A stretch of 64,000 nucleotides of DNA. It comes from Pyrinomonadaceae bacterium. Lineage in GTDB: Bacteria; Acidobacteriota; Blastocatellia; Pyrinomonadales; Pyrinomonadaceae. The translations under genes were made by a program, and so were the position numbers. The notes under the pieces are model-generated. The model ran no database searches, was not told the DNA's origin, and saw nothing but the letters and a program-made list of their open reading frames with translations. The stretch covers positions 1,240,001 to 1,304,000 of the forward strand of contig DASUNM010000023.1 of assembly GCA_036277115.1 (NCBI GenBank). The letters run 5' to 3'. Positions within the stretch are counted from its first letter, which is position 1; each line of letters begins with the position of its first letter. Shown piece after piece: positions 35,819-44,953 of the stretch.

Positions 35819-36634
35819 GTGAAGCGTCACGAGGACAGCGTACCGGTGCGGTCTCTGACCCCCCTTGAATTGGAAAAATTCCGGCGCGAGGGCTTGCTCA
35901 CTGACTTTCAACTCTATCCGGCTGAACGAGCGGGACCGCTCAGGGCCGCCCTGCAGGATGTGCTCTCGCTTCCATCGACGGCGCCCTGCCATCAAGGGTT
36001 CCCCCTGAAAGCTCAGCTCGAGTTTGACCGGCATCTCGACCGCCGGCTGATTTACGAACTGTGCACCCTTCCGCAAATCATTCGTCCCATTAAACAAATC
36101 CTCGGTGACGACGTGATGTTGTTCAAGTCACAGTTCTTCGCGAAGCCGCCGGGCGGTCTCGAGATCCCTTGGCATCAGGAGTCCTACTTTTGGGAAGTGC
36201 AGAGAGGGTGGATCACGATGTGGCTCGCGGTCGACGACGCAACGCCGGAGAACGGTGCGCTGCGCGTGATCAGCGGCAGTCACACGCACACGCGCGAGCA
36301 TTTTCCCGTGCCGCCCGACAGCAATTATTGGAGCACCTTCAAGCTCGCGGCAATACCAGGCGAATCTGATCCTATCGTCGATTGTTCAATGCCCGCAGGA
36401 CACTTCATGCTGTTTGACGACCTGCTTCATAATTCTCCTTGCAATCCCACCGCGCTTCCGCGTTTGAGCTTTACGGCTCGCTACGCTCGACCTGACTTCG
36501 ACGTTCACGATATCGCGGACTATCCGAACCTGATGGTGAGCGGCCATCAAAAAGACTCTGCGTTGCGCTTCGTAGCTCCGCCAGATAGTGGACCCGGCCT
36601 CGCCGACGTTTGGCAGGAATGCATTTGTTTCTGA
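35819..36634 (+). CDS. Phytanoyl-CoA dioxygenase-family (PhyH) Fe(II)/2-oxoglutarate oxygenase
   Basis: This protein of about 271 residues has the PhyH fold. The first iron ligand is in IPWHQESYFWEV near residue 118, where a Glu replaces the common Asp. The second His is in FDDLLHNSPCNPT near residue 205, followed by the 2-oxoglutarate-binding Arg in LSFTARYARPD. The family core WLAVDDATPENGALRVISGS is clear. GTG 35819 is preferred because GGAG lies 11 bases upstream; TTG 35810, which overlaps the methyltransferase stop, is possible. It probably hydroxylates a small molecule or peptide made with the upstream methyltransferase. Confidence 0.82.
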   Translation: MKRHEDSVPVRSLTPLELEKFRREGLLTDFQLYPAERAGPLRAALQDVLSLPSTAPCHQGFPLKAQLEFDRHLDRRLIYELCTLPQIIRPIKQILGDDVMLFKSQFFAKPPGGLEIPWHQESYFWEVQRGWITMWLAVDDATPENGALRVISGSHTHTREHFPVPPDSNYWSTFKLAAIPGESDPIVDCSMPAGHFMLFDDLLHNSPCNPTALPRLSFTARYARPDFDVHDIADYPNLMVSGHQKDSALRFVAPPDSGPGLADVWQECICF

Positions 36635-36652
36635 TCTTTGTTGCTCGATCTT

Positions 36653-37651
36653 TCAGGCCAGCGGTGTACGAATCGAAACGGCAGGTTTGCGTTGCGGCGC
36701 GTCGGTGATCCCGGACCGCAGGAAGTTAGTCAAAAAGCCATCGTGTGGTCTCGTTCCGGCATAAGGGGTCAGGTTAAGGTCGATGATGTAATGATTGTCC
36801 TCGCCGTCATGCACGATGTCGATGCAGCCAAATTCAACCGGCGTGTTTTCGACAAAGGTGGCCACATCCCGCTTTAAGCTCGCACTGATCGATAAACCAT
36901 CTGTTCCGGCTTTTAGATGATTGAGATCCGACACAAAGTTCGTGTCGCGCGGATCGTGCCTTAGTTTCTTGATGATGCCCGGAGCAAAAGCCTTGACGAT
37001 GATAACTTGCTGGCCGGAAAAGTAAGCCCGATAGAACGAGTCCTCCTCATTGGCGACGTATTTTTCAACCACAATGGCAGGGTCCTGCCAGGCGCCTTCG
37101 TGAAGATTGCCGCGCTTCACCGTTTTGTAGCGGTAGGCTCCGACTTCAGCTGAGACCAGGTCCGTCAATCCGCCGGCGGCGATGCTTTCCGCTGGCAGCC
37201 ACCTTTCCAATTCGCCGCCGTAGTTAAGGTTGGTCTTAACGAACAGAATTTCGTCAGCGGAACCGGATGGCGCTGCCTTTGGCGAAGGAAGCCCGATGGC
37301 TTCAAGGTGCGCGTGGAGCGTCGACTTCCGCACGTCCTGGACCAGTCCATTCACGACATAGACGCCTCGTTCGAGAAAGCGACTAGTTAGTGCGCGCGTT
37401 CCCAGCGGCAATCGACTGCGAACGGACAGGTTAATTTGGAAACAGACGGTGGTGACTGAATCGCAAATGCGATCGAATTCCGCGGCGGGAAACTCGTGAA
37501 AGGGATCGGTCTCGATCCGCACCGCCTCGGCGCCGAGGACATGCGTAATCAGGAAACCCTTCCACGCTTGCCACTCCAGGACCGCGACCGTACCGCCTGC
37601 TGACTTGCGGGGCGACGCAGGCCTGCCGGATGGCTTACGGGCGATAACCAT
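36653..37651 (-). CDS. ATP-grasp-domain protein
   Basis: This 332-residue protein shows ATP-grasp features. FVKTNLNYGGELERWLP near residue 165 resembles the Lys and glycine-rich loop. IVVEKYVANEEDSFYRAYF near residue 220 supplies the hinge Glu, and VEFGCIDIVHDGEDNHYIID with LNLTPYAG near residue 300 carries the metal-binding Asp/Glu/Asn. ATP-grasp ligases join carboxylates to amines or thiols through acyl phosphates. It lies 37 bases downstream of the Ycf48-like gene on the same strand and is probably its partner. A graspetide-type or amino-acid ligase role is possible but unproven. It is convergent with the dioxygenase gene (18 bases). Confidence 0.75.
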   Translation of the reverse strand: MVIARKPSGRPASPRKSAGGTVAVLEWQAWKGFLITHVLGAEAVRIETDPFHEFPAAEFDRICDSVTTVCFQINLSVRSRLPLGTRALTSRFLERGVYVVNGLVQDVRKSTLHAHLEAIGLPSPKAAPSGSADEILFVKTNLNYGGELERWLPAESIAAGGLTDLVSAEVGAYRYKTVKRGNLHEGAWQDPAIVVEKYVANEEDSFYRAYFSGQQVIIVKAFAPGIIKKLRHDPRDTNFVSDLNHLKAGTDGLSISASLKRDVATFVENTPVEFGCIDIVHDGEDNHYIIDLNLTPYAGTRPHDGFLTNFLRSGITDAPQRKPAVSIRTPLA

Positions 37652-37688
37652 CCGGCAAAATTATCACACAACGGAAGCTAGCGCGGAC

Positions 37689-39272
37689 CTAGAACGCACC
37701 TTGGAGCCGGATCATCTGGCTGTCACCGACTTCGCCATCAATACAAATTCGGCAAATGAACAGTCCGGTGCCGACAGGGTTGCCGGCATCATCCTTGCCA
37801 TCCCAGATGACGGTCTTCCGCCCGCTGGTTTGCGACTGCTCTTTGATCAGCGTTCTAACGTGAAACGCGAACTTGTTCCATAGCCCGATGAACACGTTCG
37901 GAGTATCACGGGGCAACGTGTAGCTGATTTCGATTTCCCCTTGCTCAGTTCGCTTCTGGGAAATCTCAAATCCCGGCAGCGAATTCATTGAGAGTCCCGC
38001 ATCCTGTAGGTGTGCGGCTGGATTATTAATCTGACCACTGTGAGCCGGTTCGATGCGGTCCGGCTTTGTCGCAAACTCCGATAGCGCTCCGAAAGCAGTC
38101 TTCTTGCCAAATGCAGACTTCTTCCCGCTAACGCTGAGCTTGAATATCTGTTGCCCGCAGCAATAGCCAGTCGTTACCGGCTGTCCAATGAACCGGTATC
38201 GATTAATCCGGTATCTCGGGTCGCCGGCGCCGGGATTAACAGGGTTATAGTCTTGTCGGGTCCAGGTTTCTCCACCATCCTGAGTAAAGCTGTTGTAAAA
38301 ACCATTAAAGTCGTCACCCCAACCGCCAACCCACCCCGTCTTCTCATCGATGAAGCCGATGCCTTCGATGTCATTGTTGATAGGCGGCATATCTTCCTGA
38401 GACGCTGCCACGTGTTTTCGGACCCAGGTTTCGCCGCCATCTGTCGTCTTTAGAATCGCGGCGTCGCGGAAATTCTCCAGTGCGATAAAACCAATTTTTT
38501 CGTTGAGAAATTGTATCTTCCATCCCCACTCGCCACATGGAAGACCTTTGGTTTTTGCAGCCGTGTTGGTCCAGGTCTTTCCCCCATCGCGGGTTCTGAG
38601 AACCACCGGGACGAGTTGGCCGTATCTGGAAAACCTTGGCGGGGGGTACGCCGGATTGTCGGTTGGACACTTGGCCACGTTCTTACCGCCAACTACGAAT
38701 CCGTCCTTCTCATTAAAGAAATAAATGTCGATCAGGTTATCGGCATGTTTCTCCATGGGAATGAGTTTCCATGTAGCGCCGCCATCGGTTGTCTTAATAA
38801 TCCCGGGACCCGGCAAACCAGGGTCATTGGTGCCCGAACCGTAAGCCACACGTTCATTAACTGCGTGGAAACCGCAAATCCCGGCGGGCGATCCCTTCGG
38901 AAGATTTAACAAAGGGTTCCAGGTCTCGCCGCCATCGTTGGTTTGATACAACAAGGTCTGTAGATACTGATCCGGCGTCGGCTTTGGATCCACATCCAAA
39001 CCAGTGACTGAACCGAACCAGCCGACCTTCCGGCTCCCCCAACTCATACAACGCAGATAGGGAAGGCTGGGCAAGCCCGGATAGACAAAGTACTTTTGAT
39101 GCCAGTATTGCCCGCCATCATCCGTCATGGCGACGTAACCGCTGCTATTGATCAGCCAGCCGACCTTTTCGTCAAAAAACCAAATATCGTCAGTTCTGGA
39201 GCTTGCTGCCGGGGAATTTTGTAAGAGCTGCCATTGGTAGTTGGGGACTGGTGCTAAAGCTGGCTTTGCCAT
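37689..39272 (-). CDS. Ycf48/BNR-type beta-propeller with FlgD-like C-terminal domain
   Basis: This 527-residue protein has repeats of the form TNDGGETWNPLLNLPKG, TRDGGKTWTNTA and TQDGGETWTRQDYN, the Asp-box/Ycf48 propeller signature, at about residues 20-340. A linker contains GKKSAFGKKTAFGAL (encoded at 38082-38129). The C-terminus (about 430-527) has TVIWDGKDDAGNPVGTGLF, a FlgD-type Ig domain. No signal peptide is seen. ATG 39272 is chosen because AAAAGGAG lies six bases upstream. It is followed by the ATP-grasp gene. The linker motif resembles the repeat tail of the cupredoxin at 23060, suggesting a shared recognition or modification signal. Confidence 0.8.
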   Translation of the reverse strand: MAKPALAPVPNYQWQLLQNSPAASSRTDDIWFFDEKVGWLINSSGYVAMTDDGGQYWHQKYFVYPGLPSLPYLRCMSWGSRKVGWFGSVTGLDVDPKPTPDQYLQTLLYQTNDGGETWNPLLNLPKGSPAGICGFHAVNERVAYGSGTNDPGLPGPGIIKTTDGGATWKLIPMEKHADNLIDIYFFNEKDGFVVGGKNVAKCPTDNPAYPPPRFSRYGQLVPVVLRTRDGGKTWTNTAAKTKGLPCGEWGWKIQFLNEKIGFIALENFRDAAILKTTDGGETWVRKHVAASQEDMPPINNDIEGIGFIDEKTGWVGGWGDDFNGFYNSFTQDGGETWTRQDYNPVNPGAGDPRYRINRYRFIGQPVTTGYCCGQQIFKLSVSGKKSAFGKKTAFGALSEFATKPDRIEPAHSGQINNPAAHLQDAGLSMNSLPGFEISQKRTEQGEIEISYTLPRDTPNVFIGLWNKFAFHVRTLIKEQSQTSGRKTVIWDGKDDAGNPVGTGLFICRICIDGEVGDSQMIRLQGAF

Positions 39273-39367
39273 GAGTGAACTCCTTTTGAGTTGAGATCTG
39301 TTTTCGAGGATCAATGAGCTGAATCAGAGGGAGTGCATTCTCTGCAATTCAGTCGATCACCACAAGC

Positions 39368-39400
39368 GGCGATCTGGTGGCGATCTGGTGGCGATACGGC
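39368..39400. repeat. 12-base tandem repeat (GGCGATCTGGTG)
   Basis: GGCGATCTGGTG occurs twice in tandem, followed by a partial third unit. The same core, GATCTGGTG[T/G]CGATC, recurs at 51719-51742 and, on the opposite strand, at 26708-26735. Here it lies between the Ycf48-like gene and the end of a glycosyltransferase gene. Confidence 0.75.
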
Positions 39401-39402
39401 GT

Positions 39403-40107
39403 TCAACTGAATCTGCCGCGAGGGTGGGTAACTGCGAAACGCTCTTCAGGATTCGGAGGCGCCTGTTGCCAGCCGCTGTTTACCTCGTCAAAGGGATATA
39501 GCGGAATTCCCAATTCAGTGGCGATCCACGGCACGATCCAGTCAAAACTGGCTAACCCACAGCGCTGGGCGCGGTGCGCCATGCGAAAGAAATAAGGTGA
39601 GTCATCGATAAATTTGGCGGGCTCTTTCAAGCGAGGATCTCTCAACATCTGCGATTGCAGGATTTGCTCTATGGCACCTCGAGTGAAGCCCATGCATCCG
39701 CCCTGAATGGATGGGCTCTCGTGCTCTAATTGCAGCGTTCCAAACAATCCGTTGCGAACCGGCAAATACTGGAAGCGCCGATGAATGACGGTGTCGGGAT
39801 CGATCTTGAACAAGTATCGGGTTGGTTTTTCAAGGAATAGATCGAGCATGCGCTCGATGACGGCTCCACCATTCTCGATAGTGAATAATCGTGACTCTGC
39901 GCGAAAGTCGACTCCGTTACGCCGGGCCAGGATCGGAAAGCGAGGATCCGCATCCCCGTCTGAGCGTAAGATGACGCGGCTCGCCGGATAATGTCTGCGC
40001 AAGTCCTTCAGGCACTCTGCCGTCGCCTCGTAGTTTTGAAAAACCAGCGCGAAGAACGTGAGGTCGTCATCGCCGTAGCTAGTCAATACGTCAGCTGCCT
40101 TTGACAT
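39403..40107 (-). CDS. GT-A-fold glycosyltransferase-like protein
   Basis: This protein of about 234 residues shows a GT-A-like layout. FFALVFQNYEATAECL near residue 16 forms the first strand, and FKIDPDTVIHRRFQYLP near residue 105 carries the DxD metal motif. GGCMGFTRGAIEQI near residue 140 is the acceptor-loop region. ATG 40107 is favoured; a longer start at 40227 would add 40 residues lacking similarity. It follows a GT2 gene (stop codon at 40261) on the same strand, and both are probably co-transcribed for surface glycan synthesis. Confidence 0.7.
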   Translation of the reverse strand: MSKAADVLTSYGDDDLTFFALVFQNYEATAECLKDLRRHYPASRVILRSDGDADPRFPILARRNGVDFRAESRLFTIENGGAVIERMLDLFLEKPTRYLFKIDPDTVIHRRFQYLPVRNGLFGTLQLEHESPSIQGGCMGFTRGAIEQILQSQMLRDPRLKEPAKFIDDSPYFFRMAHRAQRCGLASFDWIVPWIATELGIPLYPFDEVNSGWQQAPPNPEERFAVTHPRGRFS

Positions 40108-40260
40108 AGTGGGACCGTGAAAAGAATTCGAGTTGTAGCCGGCGTCTATTGGGAAATTCTGAACCGGACAGAGTGCTGGAATTCTCAGGCGAGACGTTCT
40201 CTGGCCACGCCTACTCAGCCTTCTCAAAAGCGGTGGTCGCGACGGTTCATAACTTCTTTC

Positions 40261-41142
40261 CTACTGTACGCCAACGCTGAATTTCGGGACAGGCAGGTCT
40301 GCTCTTTTATGCAAAAACACTATCTTTTCGCGCAAAAGCCTCTCTTTATCCTGGCTGAGGCCGTACGCCGTAAGGCGTTCGAATGCTTCGTTCAGCTGAT
40401 GGGCCTGCCTAACGCAACTAGCGCGATCGATTTCGGAAGAAGTCATGATCTCGTACCAGCCCCTGGTCCTGGTCACGCGAGACTGTTGGGTCGAATGTTG
40501 CCGGTATTTCAGCAGCGGCCGGTTGATGAAATCGATTTCGCCGACGGCCGCAATGAGTAACACAATCCATCCATCGTGAACCAACGGACCATGGCTGGAA
40601 ATCGGCAAGACCAGTTCCTTGAGGTTTGCGCGGAATGCCACCGTACAACCGCAAATCAGGTTCTCGCGCAGCTGAACATCAAGCGCCCGGCCGCTTTTCA
40701 TCAACCTTTGCTTTCGACCGTTGAAATTAAGCCGGTCAAAAAGTGTCTCGTCAAAGATCCTGAGCGTTTCATCGAGGAGCTCGGCGTTCGAGAAGACCAG
40801 CGAGAGATGAGGCTTTGCCTCAAAAATTCGCTCAACTGATTCGAGCTTGTCGCTGTGCCAGACGTCATCCTGATCGCTAAGCAGGATCACATCGCCGCGG
40901 CAAAGACTTATGGCTTTTTCAAAGTTCTTAGCGGTACCCAGGTTTAATTCGTTGACTGAAAGGCGCACCGGAAAACCGGCGGTGGCCGCAAACTCCTCCA
41001 CCAGCCTGAGCGTGTCGTCAGTCGACTGATCGTCCGAAATGACCAGCTCGTCCGGCGTCCGTGTCTGGGCAGCAATACTCTCGAGCTGCTCTTTTATATA
41101 AGCAGCGCCGTTATAAGTGCACAGGGCTATTGAGAGATTCAT
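40261..41142 (-). CDS. Family 2 glycosyltransferase (rhamnosyltransferase-like)
   Basis: This 293-residue enzyme begins with the GT2 signature SIALCTYNGAAYIKEQLESI. DELVISDDQSTDDTLRLVEE and ILLSDQDDVWHSDKLE follow, with the DxD-like metal motif DQDD near residue 90. The sequence is typical of rhamnosyltransferases that build O-antigen or capsule. The start codon overlaps the stop of a small upstream frame (41139-41456), suggesting coupled translation. Donor and acceptor sugars are unknown. Confidence 0.88.
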   Translation of the reverse strand: MNLSIALCTYNGAAYIKEQLESIAAQTRTPDELVISDDQSTDDTLRLVEEFAATAGFPVRLSVNELNLGTAKNFEKAISLCRGDVILLSDQDDVWHSDKLESVERIFEAKPHLSLVFSNAELLDETLRIFDETLFDRLNFNGRKQRLMKSGRALDVQLRENLICGCTVAFRANLKELVLPISSHGPLVHDGWIVLLIAAVGEIDFINRPLLKYRQHSTQQSRVTRTRGWYEIMTSSEIDRASCVRQAHQLNEAFERLTAYGLSQDKERLLREKIVFLHKRADLPVPKFSVGVQ

Positions 41143-41456
41143 TGATCTTTATCGGCGGTGTACTCCAGACATTTCGCCGCAGCACCACGAGTGCGCCGGC
41201 CAGAAACGATTTCCGGTCCCGATTCGAAAGCGCCACGCCTGGCGGAGCCAAAGTGAATGATGGCGCCACCGGCGATTACATCCTTGGTCTTATAAGGGAT
41301 TCTCTGCCAAGACCGTGTATCACTCAAGTTCATAGATGCATTTGAGTAGTAAGCTTGATTCTTCCGCCTCGTCAGACACAGCGATGCATTAGCGGTCTGG
41401 TAAACCAAAGTCGACGCGAGCCAAAGATAAGAGGGATCCTGAAAGCTGTCACTCAT
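41139..41456 (-). CDS. Small hypothetical protein upstream of a GT2 gene
   Basis: This 105-residue frame begins MSDSFQDPSYLWLASTLVYQ and ends overlapping the GT2 start by four bases (ATGA), a common sign of real translational coupling. No domain was recognised. The N-terminal half reads like a natural protein, while the C-terminal half is rich in Arg, Gly and Ala. A poly-G tract precedes the start, so expression could be weak or phase-variable. It may not be a gene. Confidence 0.35.
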   Translation of the reverse strand: MSDSFQDPSYLWLASTLVYQTANASLCLTRRKNQAYYSNASMNLSDTRSWQRIPYKTKDVIAGGAIIHFGSARRGAFESGPEIVSGRRTRGAAAKCLEYTADKDQ

Positions 41457-41553
41457 GGGTGGCAAACTCTCCCCCCCCGATGTAATTCTCCCAGCTAAGA
41501 ATACTCCAACCAGCAACTACAGATTCAGCCTACTTTCCCGGGGGATGATTGAC

Positions 41554-43008
41554 ATGGATCATGCTAAACTTGGACAACTCGATTTCGGAAAAATCGCACG
41601 TGAAAAGTCCATCTCACGCCGGACATTGATTCTGCTTCAGGCTACTAGATCGGTTCTTTCGGGTATTCGGCGATCAGGCATCATTGAGGAGCGGATTGTG
41701 AAATCGTTGACCATGGTCTCCTGGGAGTTAGATCCGTTTTACACCCAGGGCGGCACCGCGTATGCAATTCGACGGCTGGCTGACCAGTTGACGCAGCTGG
41801 GGATTGTCACCAGGGTTCTCTTACCGGATTGTACGGACGCTCGCCCCGGTCAGAACATCACGCCTTTGCTGAAGCCGATGCTCTTGAAAATGCCGCCCGA
41901 ACTCCTTCGTGCTCCCCGGGGTGTGCAATGCCGAGAGTTTGGTCGTGCTGCGCTGGTGGCTGAGGAGCAGATTAGAAACAACGGCGGATCAGACGCGCTC
42001 ATTGCTCACAGCCTCGAAGGCGCAGGGTTCATCGTCCTGCGGAACGGGAAGCGTTCGCCCGAGCCGTCAGTCTTTTGGCTTCACAGTCTTTACGACCCGC
42101 CAATCTGTGACTTTTTGAAAGATCAACGCGCAGTGCTCCCGTCCCGATCCTTGCTCGCTTCTGCCGTGAAGATGGCCGATATCGTGGTCACGAGCCAGGG
42201 TATCTTAAAGGACGCGCAAGAGTTCGAATGGCCTGACCAACTCAAAGAGTTGCAGCAAGCACTCACGGTCGCGACGGCCGAAAATCGAGTGCTCACCGTC
42301 GAGTCCCTGGGGTGCCTTCCGGAGGTCGAGAAGAATTCGCAGAACAAAGTGATTCAGAGTTCAAATCTGGAGAAGCTGAAAAACGTTCCGTCACCCTATG
42401 TTCTTTTCCCGGCCCGGCCGTCGGTAGACAAAGGTCTTGGCATTTTCGCAGCGATTGCGGAGCGACTGCGCGAGCACAAAATCGCGTGTGTGGCGGTGCG
42501 GCGACCCGCGCAGGGAGTTAAGTCGGAAAGCCCGTCTCACAACGCGCCGATTTACTGGTTGCCATGGCTCACGCAGGATGAGTTGGCCGTCGCGATTCGC
42601 AACGCGTCATGCACGGTGCTGCCCAGTATTACGGAAGGTTTCGGTTTGGCTGCCGCAGAGTCGATCAGCCAGGGTGTCAGCACTCTTTATCAACAAGTTG
42701 GCGGTCACCATTGTTTGCAGTCACTTCCCCACGCACTGCCAGTCCCCCTGACGACCACCGAGCGGGCAAGCCTTTATGGCCTATGGTCAGAATTATTTGG
42801 CGCTGACGACTATTGGTCCGTTTGGACCAGGCATGAAGTTTCGTTGAGGCCACTGGTCGATAAATGGGTCGAAGCCATCCGATCGGCCGTGGCTCGTGCG
42901 GATGGTACCAGCGGAATAATTGAAAACGGCATTTTTCCTGAAACGCCGGTGGAGGAGCGGTGGGGAAATAAACTTCGTCGGCGGATTGAATTGGGCGCGA
43001 ACGCTTAA
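41554..43008 (+). CDS. Family 4 glycosyltransferase-like protein
   Basis: This protein of about 484 residues looks like a GT-B glycosyltransferase. MVSWELDPFYTQGGTAYAIR near residue 54 is the classic GT4 N-terminal glycine-rich segment. SPYVLFPARPSVDKGLGIFA near residue 285 and LPSITEGFGLAAAESISQG near residue 360 hold the C-terminal donor-binding Glu motif (EGFGLAAAE, EX7E). ATG 41554 is preferred because GGGGG lies nine bases upstream; starts at 41455 and 41545 are in frame. The next gene follows after 18 bases. Confidence 0.82.
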   Translation: MDHAKLGQLDFGKIAREKSISRRTLILLQATRSVLSGIRRSGIIEERIVKSLTMVSWELDPFYTQGGTAYAIRRLADQLTQLGIVTRVLLPDCTDARPGQNITPLLKPMLLKMPPELLRAPRGVQCREFGRAALVAEEQIRNNGGSDALIAHSLEGAGFIVLRNGKRSPEPSVFWLHSLYDPPICDFLKDQRAVLPSRSLLASAVKMADIVVTSQGILKDAQEFEWPDQLKELQQALTVATAENRVLTVESLGCLPEVEKNSQNKVIQSSNLEKLKNVPSPYVLFPARPSVDKGLGIFAAIAERLREHKIACVAVRRPAQGVKSESPSHNAPIYWLPWLTQDELAVAIRNASCTVLPSITEGFGLAAAESISQGVSTLYQQVGGHHCLQSLPHALPVPLTTTERASLYGLWSELFGADDYWSVWTRHEVSLRPLVDKWVEAIRSAVARADGTSGIIENGIFPETPVEERWGNKLRRRIELGANA

Positions 43009-43026
43009 GACTTTTCGGAGCGATCA

Positions 43027-44778
43027 ATGGCACAACAGCTCCCGGAGCATTGGCCGCGAGACGGCCGTCCACGATTGATTCATCTCATGCCGTGGGACCT
43101 TACCGTGGGCGGCGCTCAACGCATGCTCGACCTGTGGTGTTCGCACGAAGCCCACCGCTGGGATACGCACATCCTCACGGTCGGCGCGCGCGGGCCGTTT
43201 GCATTCGCCGGAGCGACGGTCCATTCCGAGTTGGTGAGGCCGCAGATCCTAAGTCTGATTTCGGCCCTGCAGCCGGACTTGCTGGTGCATCACGAGCCGA
43301 ATAATGAAAACGGGATCAGCTCACAGTGCCCGCAAGTTTGGATCTTCCATTGCACTAATTCTCTGCGAGAGGCGCCGCCAAAACATGTCACGCCGGCAGC
43401 GGTCTTTTCGAATTTTGACTCAAGCGAAATTCATTCGCACTGGCGACAGTTGTCACTCAAAGTGTTACCACTCCAAATCGATACTCGCGAGTTTCACCCC
43501 ACCAAACGGACGCACGCCAACCTGGTCTGTGGGATAGTCGGACGTCTGCACGAGGACAAGGTTCCACGCTCTTTCATCGATGCCCTGCTCGCATGGCAAC
43601 CGGGGCCGTGGCGGATCCGCTTCATCGGGCATGGGCTCGACACCGGCTATCAACGATTCGTGAAAGAGAAGCTTGCGAGACTCTCCTGGATCGATTTTGC
43701 GGGCGACGTAACGCCCGGCGAGATGCCATCGGCGCTGCGCCAGCTGGACGCAGTGATGATTCCTACTGACGCTGCCCAGGGTGAAACTGGCTCTTATGCC
43801 GCACTCGAAGCGATGGCGACGGGCTTGCCTTTGATCGCCCGAGATCTTCCCGGGCTTAGGTACAACTGTGGGGAGGTGCCCTTCTACGCGCGCGAGGATA
43901 CCGAGTTGCTCGCCCGGCTGCGAGAGTTAGATGACGCAACTGTACGTTCCGAGGCAGGGCACAAGGGGCGCGAATCGGTTCTTAATGGACATGATGGTAC
44001 TCCACATGCCGCTGCGCACAGTGGGAGTTTCTCGGCAGCTCTCCGCTGCGAAGTTTCGATCTTGATACCGGTTTTCGAAACGCCGGCGGCCTACCTGGCT
44101 GAATGTTGGGAGTCGATCCGGGCGCAAACTTTCCGCGAATGGGAACTGGTTCTGGTGGATGATGGATCGCGAGAACCCGAAACAATCGCTGAGATTGATC
44201 GCATCGCCAGTGATCCCAGAGTCGTCCTCCTGCGACTCGATGAGAATCAAGGCATCGCTCCGGCTCTTAATTTAGGACTGAGCCGATGCCGGGGAAAGTT
44301 GGTGGCCCGGATGGACGCCGATGACAAAATGTTGCCGACGCGGCTACAGCGGCAAATTGACTATTTGCGGACTCACTCGGACGTGACTGTGCTCGGGACT
44401 CAAATGCAAGCGATCGATTGGGGAACCAAACAGTTACTCGACCCAATCGAGCATCCGGAGCAGGTCACGGACGAGTACATCAAGCATCAACGGAGCACAT
44501 CGGAAATCTGGTTTCTAAACCACCCCACCGCTATGTTTCGCCGTCATGAAGTGATGAATCTGGGCGGCTATCCAAGTTATCGCATTGCTCAGGATTTGGG
44601 ACTATGGTTGAGGGTGGTTAATGCGGGCCTGAAAATTCACAATTTGCCAACCGTGGAGTTGCACTATCGGTTACACCCCAAACAAATCTCAACGGCCAGA
44701 GGCCTGGAGCGCGAGGAATACGCTCAGATCGTCGAAGAGTGTTGGAACCAACAGGTGGTACGAGAAGAATCTGCGTGA
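43027..44778 (+). CDS. Two-domain glycosyltransferase (GT4-like plus GT2)
   Basis: This 583-residue protein joins two transferases. Residues 1-330 resemble GT4: LMPWDLTVGGAQRMLDLW, then VCGIVGRLHEDKVPRSFIDA and GETGSYAALEAMATGLPLIA. Residues about 338-583 are GT2: EVSILIPVFETPAAYLAECW, ELVLVDDGSREPETIAEID and GKLVARMDADDKMLPTRLQ, with the DADD metal motif. CGGAG lies seven bases upstream. Such fusions add two sugars in sequence during polysaccharide assembly. It probably forms an operon with the gene before it. Confidence 0.88.
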   Translation: MAQQLPEHWPRDGRPRLIHLMPWDLTVGGAQRMLDLWCSHEAHRWDTHILTVGARGPFAFAGATVHSELVRPQILSLISALQPDLLVHHEPNNENGISSQCPQVWIFHCTNSLREAPPKHVTPAAVFSNFDSSEIHSHWRQLSLKVLPLQIDTREFHPTKRTHANLVCGIVGRLHEDKVPRSFIDALLAWQPGPWRIRFIGHGLDTGYQRFVKEKLARLSWIDFAGDVTPGEMPSALRQLDAVMIPTDAAQGETGSYAALEAMATGLPLIARDLPGLRYNCGEVPFYAREDTELLARLRELDDATVRSEAGHKGRESVLNGHDGTPHAAAHSGSFSAALRCEVSILIPVFETPAAYLAECWESIRAQTFREWELVLVDDGSREPETIAEIDRIASDPRVVLLRLDENQGIAPALNLGLSRCRGKLVARMDADDKMLPTRLQRQIDYLRTHSDVTVLGTQMQAIDWGTKQLLDPIEHPEQVTDEYIKHQRSTSEIWFLNHPTAMFRRHEVMNLGGYPSYRIAQDLGLWLRVVNAGLKIHNLPTVELHYRLHPKQISTARGLEREEYAQIVEECWNQQVVREESA

Positions 44779-44953
44779 ATCTGCCTGACCTCAAGGTCGG
44801 TCGTACGGAATTCGGCTATGCCGCCTGATGTGCGGAAGCGCTCCGCGCTTTCGTCGAGGCACCCACGAATGGGCTGCTCCCAATTACGTAGCCGAAAATC
44901 CGATTGTATTTGCGGCCATGAATAGCTGAGTACTCTTGCCGCAGAGAATCTGT

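Noticed and set aside
35106..36634. Assigning the methyltransferase and PhyH genes to the hyp operon
   Set aside because: A stable hairpin ends the FmdE-like transcript at 34894-34922 and an unstructured gap of about 180 bases follows.
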